A stretch of DNA of 64,000 nt from Alphaproteobacteria bacterium (GCA_009377445.1 WHUA01000002.1:1-64000), one strand, 5' to 3'; shown: positions 1 through 8,825, counted from the first letter of the stretch. Notes: generated from the letters alone by a model not told the origin. A program made the numbers and translations.

Positions 1-91
1 AGCCGTACTCGCCCGCATGCTCCACCACCATCCGCACGGCCCGCGCGCGCACTTCCGGTGAATAATGTCCCCGTGCTCCCTGACTTCCCAT
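1..91 (-). CDS. IS3-family transposase OrfA, N-terminal part (runs off window)
   Basis: Read on the minus strand from an ATG at 91, the frame encodes 30 residues beginning MGSQGARGHYSPEVRARAVR and stays open to the window edge. The stretch YSPEVRARAVRMVVEH is typical of the helix-turn-helix start of OrfA in IS3-family elements, which binds the terminal repeats; OrfB, with the DDE catalytic core, would lie outside the window. A purine-rich GGATGGAG just upstream of the ATG supports this start. The gene begins about 20 bp inside the putative IS end at 113-141, the usual spacing for IS3 elements. The family call is by recall of the motif. Confidence 0.75.
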   Translation of the reverse strand, partial: MGSQGARGHYSPEVRARAVRMVVEHAGEYG

Positions 92-141
92 CGCTCCATC
101 CTCTCAAGAGTTGGAGACTCCGGCAAACCCGGCGCGGTTCA
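1..141 (-). mobile_element. IS3-family insertion sequence, one end (partial)
   Basis: The segment 113-141, read on the minus strand, starts TGAACCGCGCCGGGTTT and continues GCCGGAGTCTCC, which resembles the terminal inverted repeat of many IS3-family elements. It is followed by the start of orfA. The other end and any target duplication lie outside the window. The insertion falls inside an open reading frame (see 142-521), so the boundary at 141 is also marked by loss of homology in that protein. Confidence 0.65.
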
Positions 142-521
142 CCAGGTTCTAGTGCGCCCAAGCTGCGACGAAGTGCCGTCTGAAGATCTCGTTCAAGCTG
201 AAAGGTGGCCTCAAACGCATGCTCAATTTCCTCCTGCTCCACGATTGCATCCGCTTGTTCTCCAGCGGGAATCAGTTCTATAAAGTTTTTTGACAAGCAC
301 CAACGAAGCTCCAATCTCCAAAAGCTTTCTTTGTAGACTTCATGTGGCCGTGCGCGACGCGCGTGTTCGGCTGCGTCTCGAAACTCCCGTACCGTCTTTC
401 CATCGCAGCTACGAAGCACTTCATAGTTGTGCCATGCTCCCGTATCCGGCCGCTTTGGATTTCCGTCAATTAAAATTCGAATCCGCGTATCTGGATTTAA
501 GTGTAATGGTAGGCCGATCAT
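142..521 (-). pseudogene. NucS/DUF91-like nuclease gene truncated by IS3 insertion
   Basis: A minus-strand frame opens with ATG at 521 and is uninterrupted for about 127 codons until the IS end at 141, where it continues as nonsense into the IS. The N-terminal part has the pattern RILIDGNPKRPDTGAWHNYE, then a basic stretch. The last 30 residues (IEHAFEATFQLERDLQTALR, then LGALEPG) match what I recall as the lead-in to NucS/DUF91-type endonuclease domains, where a line such as 'ADGG...GRIDI' would follow. The catalytic PD-(D/E)xK part would therefore be on the far side of the IS. No good ribosome site is obvious, so the start is uncertain. The family call is inference from a short stretch; the open frame is seen directly. 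Confidence 0.55.
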
Positions 522-632
522 TCAATTAATCCGAATATACGTCAGCGCTGTCCTCCTATAACTGTAAGTTGCTAAAATCCTCCGGTCAATACAGCCGTAA
601 CCTTTTGCACAAATAGGTGCTCCGTCATTTCA
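522..632. other. AT-richer intergenic stretch
   Basis: This gap between the MFS gene stop and the start of the interrupted nuclease-like gene is clearly more AT-rich than the surrounding genes. It may carry the promoter of the interrupted gene. I see no clear hairpin or operator. Confidence 0.4.
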
Positions 633-1820
633 TTACCTCCCTCTCCTAACCGCCACCCCCGCCACCGCCGATCCCAGCGCCATCACCAAAAACGCCGCCG
701 TCCATCCCGCCTCCGTCTCCAGCCCGCCGAAATGCTGCAGCGCCAGCCCCACCACGACCGGGCCGATGAAGCCCGTCACCGACCCCGCGAACGCATAAAG
801 CGCGAGCGACGCGCCGCGCCGTCCCGGCTCCGATGCCGCCACCGCGCCGGCGGCGAGCGCGCCGACGTCGGCGAAGCTCGTCACCTGGAGCAGGACCAGC
901 AGCGCCAGCACCGGCAGCGCCGGCCCGCCGGCCGAGGCGGCGAGCGCGAGGCAGACGGCGACCGAGACGCAGCAGGTCGCGGCCACCACCCGCTCCCGCC
1001 CCATCTGCATGGCGAGCTCCGCGACGACGATGCTGACCGGCACGCCCGCCATCGCCGCCACGCCGGACACCACGGCCAGCGGCGGCAGGCCGAGCGCGTT
1101 GCCGGGCAGGCTCGTCGTCCAGGCGAGGCAAGCGACGAACCAGACGCGGATGGAAAACACCTCCCAGGTGTTGCCGGCGTAGCCCGCGACATAGGCCATG
1201 AAGGCGCGGTTCTTCAGCAGCGGACGCAGCGCGATGCGGGGCGTCGGCGCCGCCGCCTTCGGCCGCGCGGGCGGCACGGGCAGCAGCGCCACGAGCGCGC
1301 CCGCCACGGCCGGCCCGACGCCGGCGGCGGCGAAGGCCGCGGGCCAGCCCCAGGCCGCCTCGGCCAGGCCGGCCAGGAAAAATGACGCGGCGCTGCCGAG
1401 CGCGTAGCTCGAGGTGTAGATGCCCGCGCCGCGAACCCGCGCGCCTTCGCCGAGGAGGTCGGTCAGCAGCTTGAGGCCCGGCATGTGCACGCCCGCGAGC
1501 GCGATGCCGCCGAGGAAGCGCAGCGCCAGCGCGGCCCAGAACGAGTCCGCCCACGCGGCGAAGGCGAGGCCCGCCACCGCGCCCACGACGCTGAAAAGCA
1601 GGTAGATCGATTTCGCGCCGATCCGGTCGGTGAGCGTCGTCAGCAGCGGCACCGCGCCCGCGTATCCGGCAAAGTAGATGCCGCCGATCCATCCCGCCTC
1701 GGACGCGTTCAGGCCGAGGCCGGCCACGACCGCCGGCATAGTCGCCGGAAAGCTCATGCTCGGCAGCAGGCTGCCGACCAGCCCGAAGGACAGAACGGCC
1801 GTCGCCGCGCCGGCTCTCAC
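633..1820 (-). CDS. MFS transporter (cyanate/nitrate-type permease)
   Basis: A 395-residue, very hydrophobic protein with about 12 membrane segments. The MFS signature loop between TM2 and TM3 is visible as TLTDRIGAKSIYL, and the N-terminus opens directly into TM1 (AVLSFGLVGSLLPSMSFPATM). It probably moves a small organic solute or drug by proton coupling in the inner membrane; the substrate cannot be read from sequence. The gene is on the same strand as hyuB and hyuA upstream, but a 237-bp gap containing a composite palindrome separates them, so co-transcription is uncertain. An uptake role for the hydantoin- or oxoproline-like substrate is only a guess from position. Confidence 0.85.
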   Translation of the reverse strand: MRAGAATAVLSFGLVGSLLPSMSFPATMPAVVAGLGLNASEAGWIGGIYFAGYAGAVPLLTTLTDRIGAKSIYLLFSVVGAVAGLAFAAWADSFWAALALRFLGGIALAGVHMPGLKLLTDLLGEGARVRGAGIYTSSYALGSAASFFLAGLAEAAWGWPAAFAAAGVGPAVAGALVALLPVPPARPKAAAPTPRIALRPLLKNRAFMAYVAGYAGNTWEVFSIRVWFVACLAWTTSLPGNALGLPPLAVVSGVAAMAGVPVSIVVAELAMQMGRERVVAATCCVSVAVCLALAASAGGPALPVLALLVLLQVTSFADVGALAAGAVAASEPGRRGASLALYAFAGSVTGFIGPVVVGLALQHFGGLETEAGWTAAFLVMALGSAVAGVAVRRGR

Positions 1821-1854
1821 GCGCTGCCTCCCTTTTTATTTTCTCCCTCACCCG

Positions 1855-2017
1855 CGAGGGCAGGGTAATCGCATGTGCGTATCTTGCACGGATGCCGTGC
1901 GTCCTTCGACAGGCTCAGGATGAGGGGGAATCTTCGTGGCATTGAGAAGAAACCTCATGCTGAGCCTGTCGAAGCACGCACCCCGCTTGTCCCAATCGCC
2001 GCGAGCATCCTCAAATG
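1855..2017. repeat. Composite palindromic element, copy A
   Basis: This segment is nearly identical to 24566-24727. In both, an outer arm (cagggtaatcgcatgtgcg, later a complementary aaatgcg) encloses TCTTGCACGG, then an inner inverted repeat built on TTCGACAGGCTCAGGATGAG and its complement CTCATGCTGAGCCTGTCGAA, with a short loop. The element is therefore a nested hairpin of about 165 bp. It sits in the gap between the MFS gene and hyuB. The inner repeat is the same family (i) unit found alone at 3758, 20041 and 39419. Confidence 0.8.
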
Positions 2018-2057
2018 CGCTTTGCGGGAGGAGGACTTTGGATCGTAGCCGCCGCCC

Positions 2058-3668
2058 CTACACCATCCCCCTCACCCGGTCCTGCTCCGCCAGCGCGGAG
2101 TCGCGTTCTTCCGGCTTGCCGTAGCCGCCGCCGCCCGGCGTGCTGAGCAGGATCATGTCGCCCGTCTTCAGCGTGTGCTGGCGTTTCGGGTCGACCGGCT
2201 CGCCGTTGATGCGGAGCTCGCCGGTCGCGCCGTCCCGGCCGCCCGCGACGCCGGGCGCGGGCGATTTGGTGCGCTCGGCGAGGAAACTGACCGCGCTCGT
2301 CCCCTGGGCCAGGTTCTCGATCAGGATGTCCTGGCCGAGGCCGCCGCGATACTTGCCCTGCCCCGCCGAGCCCGGCCGCATGCGGCGGTAGTGGATGCGC
2401 ATCGGCGCGAGCTGCTCGATCACCTCGGTCGGCGTGGAGGAGATGTTCGACGGCCAGCTCAGGCAGCTCTCGCCGTCCTTCGACACCGTGCCGCCCATGC
2501 CGCCGTTGAAGAAGAACAGGCTGACATAGCTGCGCCCGTCCGGCCGCACGCCCGTCTGGTTGATGCACCAGAGCGGGCTGCCGGTGCCGGCGCTCACGCG
2601 CTCGGGCACCACCTGGGCCAGCGCGCCGTAGATCAGCGTCGGCACGAAATGCCCGGTCAGCGCGCGCGAGCCGCCCGAGGCCGGGAACACCGGGTTGACG
2701 ATCGAGCCGGCGGGCGCGCTCACCTTGATCGGCGCGGTCGCCCCGTCGTTGTTGGGAAGGTTCGGCGCGGCGGCGCATTTCACCGCATAGGCCGTCATCG
2801 CGTAGGTGTAGCACATGGCGCAGTTGATCGCCCGGTCGACCTGCGGCGAGGAGCCGGTGAAATCCGCATGCACCTCGTCGCCCGCGATGGTGAGCGTGAC
2901 CTTGAGGTCGAGCGGTACGCCGAGGCCGTCGGTCTTCAGCGCGCTCTTGTAGACGCCGTCCGGCAGGTCGCGGATCGCGGCGCGCATCGCCCGTTCCGAC
3001 CGCTCGCGAATCTCGGCGGCGAGGTCGGCCAGCGTGGCCAGCTTGTATTCGCGCATCAGCGTCTGGACGCGGTCCTCCATCAGCTCCAGCGCGGTGACCT
3101 GCGCCCACAGGTCGCCCACCACCTGGTCCGGCACGCGCACGTTCTTGCGCAGCAGGCGAAGGAAGGTCTCGTCCGGCTTGCCGGCGTTGACGATCTTCAT
3201 GATCGGGATCTGGAAGCCTTCCTCGAACACCTCGCGCGGCTCGGGCGAGCGGATCTTGCCGCCGATGTCGGGCGCGTGCGCGGTGCTGCCGGCGAAGCCG
3301 ACCAGCCGGCCCTCGAAAAAGATCGGCATGCCGACGCTGATGTCGGGCAGATGCCCCGTGCCCTGCCAGATGTCGTTGGTCGCGATGATGTCGCCGGGCT
3401 CGAGCTCCGACGCCGGGATCTCCTTCAGGAAGTGCTGGATGGTCGCGGGCAAGGTGCCGATGAAGGACGGGATGCTGTCGGTCGCCTGCACCAGCGAGCG
3501 CCCGTCCGCATCCGTGATGACGCAGGAGAAGTCGTGCGACTCCCGCACCACGGTCGAGAACGACGTCCGCACCAGCGCGGCCGCCGCCTCATCCACGACC
3601 GATATCAGCCGCGTCCAGAGAACTTCGAGCGTGATCGGGTCGAAGCGCCCGATGTTGGTGGCGGTCAT
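2058..3668 (-). CDS. hyuB: Hydantoinase B / 5-oxoprolinase family protein
   Basis: A 536-residue protein of the HyuB family, the usual length. It begins FDPITLEVLWTRLISVVDEA and contains the family's VVRESHDFSCVITDADG and NDIWQGTGHLPD stretches, with a glycine-rich end (LLSTPGGGGYGKP). HyuB pairs with HyuA to hydrolyse, with ATP, a lactam-type ring such as N-methylhydantoin, 5-oxoproline or a carboxylated ketone or lactam; the true substrate is unknown. It lies downstream of hyuA on the same strand, separated by 182 bp that hold two repeat structures. ATG at 3668 is in the family's usual position. Confidence 0.92.
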   Translation of the reverse strand: MTATNIGRFDPITLEVLWTRLISVVDEAAAALVRTSFSTVVRESHDFSCVITDADGRSLVQATDSIPSFIGTLPATIQHFLKEIPASELEPGDIIATNDIWQGTGHLPDISVGMPIFFEGRLVGFAGSTAHAPDIGGKIRSPEPREVFEEGFQIPIMKIVNAGKPDETFLRLLRKNVRVPDQVVGDLWAQVTALELMEDRVQTLMREYKLATLADLAAEIRERSERAMRAAIRDLPDGVYKSALKTDGLGVPLDLKVTLTIAGDEVHADFTGSSPQVDRAINCAMCYTYAMTAYAVKCAAAPNLPNNDGATAPIKVSAPAGSIVNPVFPASGGSRALTGHFVPTLIYGALAQVVPERVSAGTGSPLWCINQTGVRPDGRSYVSLFFFNGGMGGTVSKDGESCLSWPSNISSTPTEVIEQLAPMRIHYRRMRPGSAGQGKYRGGLGQDILIENLAQGTSAVSFLAERTKSPAPGVAGGRDGATGELRINGEPVDPKRQHTLKTGDMILLSTPGGGGYGKPEERDSALAEQDRVRGMV

Positions 3669-3697
3669 GGCTGTGTCCTTTCGCTCAGGCGCAACTT

Positions 3698-3748
3698 AAA
3701 AAGGGGACAGAGCCCTATTTCGCGAAAATAGGGCTCTGTCCCCTTTTT
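3698..3748. repeat. Perfect 23-nt inverted repeat (family v)
   Basis: Positions 3698-3720 (AAAAAGGGGACAGAGCCC, then TATTT) are exactly complementary to 3726-3748, with a 5-nt loop CGCGA. Transcribed, this makes a very stable hairpin ending in a T run on either strand, so it could end or attenuate transcription between hyuA and hyuB. Repeats with this same core are scattered in many proteobacterial genomes. Confidence 0.85.
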
Positions 3749-3757
3749 AGGCGGTAC

Positions 3758-3823
3758 CTCGTCCTGAGCTTGTCGAAGGACGAGCGGCGCGATGCATGCT
3801 TCGACAGGCTCAGCATGAGGATG
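3758..3823. repeat. Family (i) hairpin pair
   Basis: Two hairpins in opposite orientation: CCTCGTCCTGAGCTTGTCGA with its own complement AAGGACGAG, and GCATGCTTCGACAGGCTCAG followed by CATGAGG. Each contains the core CTGAGC(C/T)TGTCGAAG. They lie in the hyuA-hyuB gap next to the 3698-3748 palindrome. Confidence 0.8.
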
Positions 3824-3850
3824 CGTTGTTGAAGCGTGGCTCATTGCCGC

Positions 3851-5932
3851 CTACCCATCCTGCAAATCCACGATCAGGTTCCCGTTCTCATCCGCATGCA
3901 TCGTCGCGTTCGGGCCCACCACCAGGGTCGATTCCGCCTCCTCGACGATTGCCGGCCCCGCGATCTTTACGCCCGCCGGCAAGGCGGCGCGGTCGTAGAC
4001 CGGGGTGTCGACGAAGGCGGCGGCTTCCGGGGAGTAGACTTTGCGGCTGACCTTCGCCACCGCCGATCCGCCGGACGGCACGGTGAAGGCGATGCCCGGC
4101 CCCGGCACACGCGCGCGCATCGAGACGCGGATGTTGATGATCTCGATCTTTCCTTCCGGCGGCGTGCGCGAGAATGTGCGGCGGTAGGTCTCGGTGAAGG
4201 CCCGCTCCACGCCCGCGGCCGACGACGCATCGTAGGGCCCGGCCGGCAGCGTCACGACGACCTCGAAGCCCTGCCCCACATAGCGCATGTCGGCGAGGCG
4301 CGTGACGTCGGCGGCCTCGGCGTCGAGGCCGGTTTCCGAGATCACCCTGGCCGCGTCCTGCTCCAGCGCGCGGTATTCCTTCTCCAGCGCCGCCCAGTCG
4401 ATGTCGCCCCACTGCACGGCGACGGTCGCGACCCGGTCGACCCGCGCGGGCGCGATCAGCAGGCCGAGCGCGGACGCGACGCCCGCCGCGACCGGGCACA
4501 GGATGCGCTTCAGCCCGAGCTTCCGCGCGACGTAGAAGGCGTGCACCGGCCCCGCCCCGCCCGTCGCCAGCAGGGTGAAGCCGCGCGGGTCCTTGCCCTG
4601 CTCGGCGATGTGGACGCGCGCCGCGCTTGCCATGTTCTCGTTGACCACGTCGTGGATGCCCCAGGCGACCTCCGTCTCCGACAGGCCGAGCGGCTCGGCC
4701 AGCCGCGCCATCGCCGCCTTCGCCGCGGCGAGGTCGATCTTCATGCTGCCGCCCGCGAAGTAGTCGGCGTTGAGGAAGCCCAGCAGCATGTCGGCGTCGG
4801 TCACGGTCGCGCTCTTGCCGCCCTGGCCGTAGCAGGCCGGGCCCGGCTGCGAGCCCGAGCTCTGCGGCCCGACCTTGAGCAGGCCCAGCGCGTCGACATG
4901 GGCGATGCTGCCGCCGCCCGCGCCGATCTCGATCAGCTCGATGGTCGAGATGTTGACCGGCATGCCGCTGCCCTCGATGAAGCGCTTCTCGCGCGCCGCC
5001 TCGAAGCGGTAGGCGACGCGCGGCTCGCCGTCCTCGACCAGCGCCAGCTTGGCCGTGGTGCCGCCCATGTCGAAGGCGAGTACGTTCTTCTCGCCGGCCA
5101 TGCTGCCGAAATAGGCGCCGACCAGCGCGCCCGCCGCCGGGCCGGACTCGAGAAGCTGCACCGGGCGGCGCTTCGCCTCCGCCACATGGGTCAGGCCGCC
5201 ATTCGACAGCATCATGAAGAAAGGCGCGTCCGCGCCGAGGCCGGCGATCTCCGACGCCAGCCGCTCGATGTAGCGCTCGGCCAGCGGCTTGAAGAAGGCG
5301 TTGATGACGGTGGTCGAGCTGCGCTCGTACTCGCGGATCTCGGGCGACACCTCGTGCGAGACGGAGAGGTACAAATCCGGATGCGCCTTGGCGACCGCCC
5401 TCGCCGCCGCCTTCTCGTGCGCCGGGTTGGCGTAGGCGTGCAGGAAGACGATGGCGAGGGACTCGACGCCCGCGCCGACGAGCTGCTTCGCCGCCGCCAG
5501 CAGCCCCTTTTCGTCGAGCGGCGTGACCGGGTTGCCCTGCGCATCCATGCGCTCCGCCGCCTCCAGCCGCAGGTTGCGCGGCGCCAGCGGGGCGGGCTTG
5601 GCGATGAAGATGTCGTAGAGCTCGTACTTGCGCTCGCGGCCGATCTCCAGCGCGTCGCGGAAGCCTTCGGTGGTGATGAGGCCGGTCACCGCGCCCTTGC
5701 GCTCGATCAGCGCGTTGGTGAACAGCGTCGTCGCGTGCACCGTGCGGTAGATCGCGGACGCGGAAATCTTGCCGCTCAGCGCCTTCTTCACGCCGGTGAC
5801 GACGCCGCGGGCCGGGTCGTCGTGGGTGGTCAGCTCCTTGGCCTTGTGGACCTGCCCGGTCGCCTGGTCGAACACGATGATATCGGTGAAGGTGCCCCCG
5901 ATGTCGATCCCGAGAGCGTGCGACTTGGTCAC
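3851..5932 (-). CDS. hyuA: Hydantoinase A / 5-oxoprolinase family protein
   Basis: A 693-residue protein of normal HyuA length. The start LGIDIGGTFTDIIVFDQATG is the family's phosphate-binding motif, and FDMGGTTAKLAL near residue 285 is the second nucleotide-binding loop of the actin/Hsp70-like fold. The pair GAGGGSIAHVD and GPACYGQGG is also typical. It supplies the ATP-dependent part of ring opening together with HyuB. A GntR-like palindrome lies about 33 bp upstream of the start, which suggests substrate-induced control. No regulator gene is adjacent within the window. Confidence 0.93.
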   Translation of the reverse strand: MTKSHALGIDIGGTFTDIIVFDQATGQVHKAKELTTHDDPARGVVTGVKKALSGKISASAIYRTVHATTLFTNALIERKGAVTGLITTEGFRDALEIGRERKYELYDIFIAKPAPLAPRNLRLEAAERMDAQGNPVTPLDEKGLLAAAKQLVGAGVESLAIVFLHAYANPAHEKAAARAVAKAHPDLYLSVSHEVSPEIREYERSSTTVINAFFKPLAERYIERLASEIAGLGADAPFFMMLSNGGLTHVAEAKRRPVQLLESGPAAGALVGAYFGSMAGEKNVLAFDMGGTTAKLALVEDGEPRVAYRFEAAREKRFIEGSGMPVNISTIELIEIGAGGGSIAHVDALGLLKVGPQSSGSQPGPACYGQGGKSATVTDADMLLGFLNADYFAGGSMKIDLAAAKAAMARLAEPLGLSETEVAWGIHDVVNENMASAARVHIAEQGKDPRGFTLLATGGAGPVHAFYVARKLGLKRILCPVAAGVASALGLLIAPARVDRVATVAVQWGDIDWAALEKEYRALEQDAARVISETGLDAEAADVTRLADMRYVGQGFEVVVTLPAGPYDASSAAGVERAFTETYRRTFSRTPPEGKIEIINIRVSMRARVPGPGIAFTVPSGGSAVAKVSRKVYSPEAAAFVDTPVYDRAALPAGVKIAGPAIVEEAESTLVVGPNATMHADENGNLIVDLQDG

Positions 5933-5964
5933 GAGCTGGCGTCCTATGCTGGGCTGGGTTGGGT

Positions 5965-5984
5965 TGGTACGAATTTTGTACCCA
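5965..5984. promoter_or_regulatory. GntR-like operator upstream of hyuA
   Basis: The sequence TGGTACGAATTTTGTACCCA is an inverted repeat of TGGTAC and GTACC(C)A around a 7-bp centre. FadR-subfamily GntR regulators bind sites of the form TGGTNNNACCA or close variants. It is about 33 bp before the hyuA start. No -35/-10 could be fixed confidently. The assignment is inference from symmetry and position. Confidence 0.4.
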
Positions 5985-6186
5985 GGATTATGATAGACTC
6001 CCGGCGATCCGCCTCGAGCGGGCTGTACGCCCGGGCATCGCGCCGCACCCGCAACCCTAATCCGGACCCGCTTTTGTCACAACTCTACAGGCCAGCCCCG
6101 CAGCCGCCCGGCTGCCCGCATGAGAACGGCCGCCGCCCGCCGCTGGCTGGCCATGGTTTGCGCTACCAAGGAAATGCCCTTCGACT

Positions 6187-8712
6187 TCAGAAGTCGAAGC
6201 TCGCCGAGAGCCGGAACGTCAGTGGCTCGCTCAAACCAAGTTGGCTGCTGGAATTCACCCAATAGTCCGCATCCAGCACGTTCGTGACGGTGGCCCGGAC
6301 GACAATGGGTTTGCCGTTCGCCCTCTCGAACCCGTAGCGAGCGCCCAGATCCAACCGTGCCCATCCCGGCACCTTCTGCGTATTGGCAGCGTCCAAATAG
6401 TTCGAGCTGTCGTGCGTCACGCGTCCCATCAGCGTCAACCCTCGGAGGAATGGGGTATCCCACTCGGCGCCGACGACGACGTGGAAGGGCGACACACCCG
6501 ACGGCTCATTGCCCTCATTCGCGCCATCGATTGTTTTGGTTAGCTCGGCATCGATATAGGTGACGCCGCCCAGCAGCCGCACGCCATCCGTCACCTCGCC
6601 GAAGACGTTGAATTCGATACCGCGGTGCCGCTGTTCGCCGGTTTCTTCGAAAACATTGGTAACGGGGTTGGTATCGGCGCTCGGCTGCGTGATCTGGAAT
6701 GCCGCTAATGTGGCCGCAATCCGTCCCAGGTCCCATTTTGCGCCGACTTCGTATTGCTTACTGACAAATGGCGGGAGAACCTCGCCTTCATTGGCGGTGC
6801 CTGTCGGCGCAGCACTGCCTTCCTGCAGGCCTTCGATGTAATTGGCGTAAATCGACAAGTTCCGAACCGGTTTTCCAAGAATGCCGACCATCGGCGTCAG
6901 GGCCGATTCATTGTAGTTCGACGTTATGGCGCCGGTCGTCGTATCGAAACGCCGTATTTCGACCTCCTGCTGGCGCAGGCCGAACGTCAACTGCGCCCGC
7001 TCGTCCAGGACAGATAAGGTGTCGCCGAAAACGACGCTCGAAAAGTCGATGTCCTGTCTCTTTCTTGCCTCGTCGAAATCCGCCGACAGCGGCGGTGTGG
7101 TGGAATATGTCAGGTTGTAGAGATTCGAGGCCTGTAAGCTCACTGCCGCCGTTTGGTCGGACTGCCACTCGCGCCAAGTCCGCCCATACGCCAACACGGC
7201 CTGGTGCTGCACTGGTCCCGTGTCAAAAGTGCTGCGGACGCCGGCATTACCGGCCGCTCCGTAAAAAATATACGCGACGTTTCTGACGGAGTTCGCGGCG
7301 ATCGTCCCGTCGGCCCCGCTTATCCTCAGATTGGCGGTCGTAAAATCCTGATGGATTCGATTCCCGCCGATCGTCGCAAAGGCCGTCACATTCGGGATGA
7401 TATCGACCTCGGCCTGAACCGTCCCGTAGAAGACTTCGGTCGTCTGATACTCGAACGGGTTGTTGTAATTCGTCCTGTTGTCGGGCGCATCCGGAACTGG
7501 TAGCCCCGCATTCACCCGAAGGCCCCGGCGAACGCCATCCACATCGTCATACTGATAGCCGAGGTCGGAGGAGACGCGGACCCGTTTTCCCTGGTAATCG
7601 AGCCCCAGTGCGGCGAGCCGTTGCTCGCGCGACTGATTGTCTATCGGCGTATCTCCACCCCGATAGACGCCATTGAGGCGGGCGCCAAATTCCTTGCCCG
7701 GCCCATAGCGCTGCCCAATGTCGACATGGCCGCCGAATTGCGAGTCCATCGCATAGTCGGGGCTCAACTGGATGATCCGCTCGTCGGTCGCGCGCTTCGT
7801 GATCACATTGATGGCGCCGCCGACAGCGCTCTGGGGCACGATGCCGTTCAGCAGCGCATTCGGCCCTTTGAGCACCTCGATGCGCTCGACCGACTCCACC
7901 ATCATCGCGGCCCCGTTGGTTGGCGCGACGGCGGGAAGCCCATTCAAGAGAAAGTCCCTGCCGGTAACCTCGAAACCTCGGATGCTGAAGTCTTCTATGC
8001 CATTGCCGGGACTGCTTCCCTTGCGGACCGCCGGATCGTTTTGGACGACGTCGTCGAGTGTCCGAGCGTTCTGGTCCTGCGCCAGCTTCGACGTGTAGCT
8101 CGCCTGGCTAAAGGGGGTATCCATCGCGTCGCGATTGCCGAATACCCCGACGCTTCCTCCGGTGGCGACCCGACCGCCGGCATAAGGCGCCGGCAGGGCG
8201 CCGATCTGTGCTTGGCGAGGCGCCAGGCGCTGCCCTTCCACCGTGATCGGGCCGAGCATGGTGGCGCCGTCGGTGTTCTTCTGGCCCGGCTTCTCGATGG
8301 CGACCGTCGATTCGTCTGCGACGACGTAGGTGAGGCCGCTGCCTGCAAGGAGGCGAATAAGGGCCGCCTCGCTGGTCATCGTGCCGCGGACTTCCGGCGC
8401 CGAAATATCCCGCACCAGCGCGCCATGGACCGTGATCTGCATGCCGGACTGTTGGCCGAACAGGGTCAGCGCCGTCGCCAGGGGCTGGGCCGGGATCTCG
8501 AACGTCCGTTCGGCGCTCAGTTGCGCCAGATGAACCGGAGACCCGGACGCTTGCGCCCGAACCGGCGGCGTCGCCAGGGCGGAAGCGAGCGCGATCATCA
8601 TCAAAGCCCCTGCCAGAACCATCCGCTTGCCACTTTTTCTTGTACTTGCCGTTGCCCCCACGCCCACCGCACTTCTCCATCTTGCATTGCCACGCCAAGC
8701 GCAGCGTCGCAT
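6187..8712 (-). CDS. TonB-dependent receptor with N-terminal signalling (STN) domain
   Basis: An outer-membrane ferric-siderophore receptor of 841 residues. The first about 57 residues include a signal peptide (hydrophobic core MVLAGALMMIALASALA, cleavage near RAQA); an alternative start at 8622 would give a shorter leader. Residues 68-145 match the secretin/TonB N-terminal domain (FEIPAQPLATALTLFGQQSG) that signals to FecR. The plug runs about 190-310 (SIRGFEVTGRDFLLNG, VERIEVLKGPNALLNG, GGAINVITKRA), then the 22-strand barrel ending in a terminal Phe (RLSASFDF). Together with the fecR and fecI genes upstream it forms a FecIRA-type cell-surface signalling system. The siderophore is not identifiable. 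Confidence 0.93.
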   Translation of the reverse strand: MRRCAWRGNARWRSAVGVGATASTRKSGKRMVLAGALMMIALASALATPPVRAQASGSPVHLAQLSAERTFEIPAQPLATALTLFGQQSGMQITVHGALVRDISAPEVRGTMTSEAALIRLLAGSGLTYVVADESTVAIEKPGQKNTDGATMLGPITVEGQRLAPRQAQIGALPAPYAGGRVATGGSVGVFGNRDAMDTPFSQASYTSKLAQDQNARTLDDVVQNDPAVRKGSSPGNGIEDFSIRGFEVTGRDFLLNGLPAVAPTNGAAMMVESVERIEVLKGPNALLNGIVPQSAVGGAINVITKRATDERIIQLSPDYAMDSQFGGHVDIGQRYGPGKEFGARLNGVYRGGDTPIDNQSREQRLAALGLDYQGKRVRVSSDLGYQYDDVDGVRRGLRVNAGLPVPDAPDNRTNYNNPFEYQTTEVFYGTVQAEVDIIPNVTAFATIGGNRIHQDFTTANLRISGADGTIAANSVRNVAYIFYGAAGNAGVRSTFDTGPVQHQAVLAYGRTWREWQSDQTAAVSLQASNLYNLTYSTTPPLSADFDEARKRQDIDFSSVVFGDTLSVLDERAQLTFGLRQQEVEIRRFDTTTGAITSNYNESALTPMVGILGKPVRNLSIYANYIEGLQEGSAAPTGTANEGEVLPPFVSKQYEVGAKWDLGRIAATLAAFQITQPSADTNPVTNVFEETGEQRHRGIEFNVFGEVTDGVRLLGGVTYIDAELTKTIDGANEGNEPSGVSPFHVVVGAEWDTPFLRGLTLMGRVTHDSSNYLDAANTQKVPGWARLDLGARYGFERANGKPIVVRATVTNVLDADYWVNSSSQLGLSEPLTFRLSASFDF

Positions 8713-8825
8713 CCCCAGAAATGCGAATGCGATGCACTTGCGCTCCTAATCACGAAACGATGCTGGAGAATGCCGTTCCAAAAAAAGCGCGGCGCCGGTC
8801 GACGCCCATGATTTCGCGCATGTCT

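Noticed and set aside
646..1851. Long alternative frames across GC-rich genes (for example 646-1851 -, 3836-6265 +, 11496-13232 -, 15464-18169 -, 20041-21672 -)
   Set aside because: They are rich in Arg, Gly, Ala, Pro and His, have no domain or hydrophobic pattern, and lie over genes with clear family motifs. In GC-rich DNA third-position bias makes such shadow frames long.
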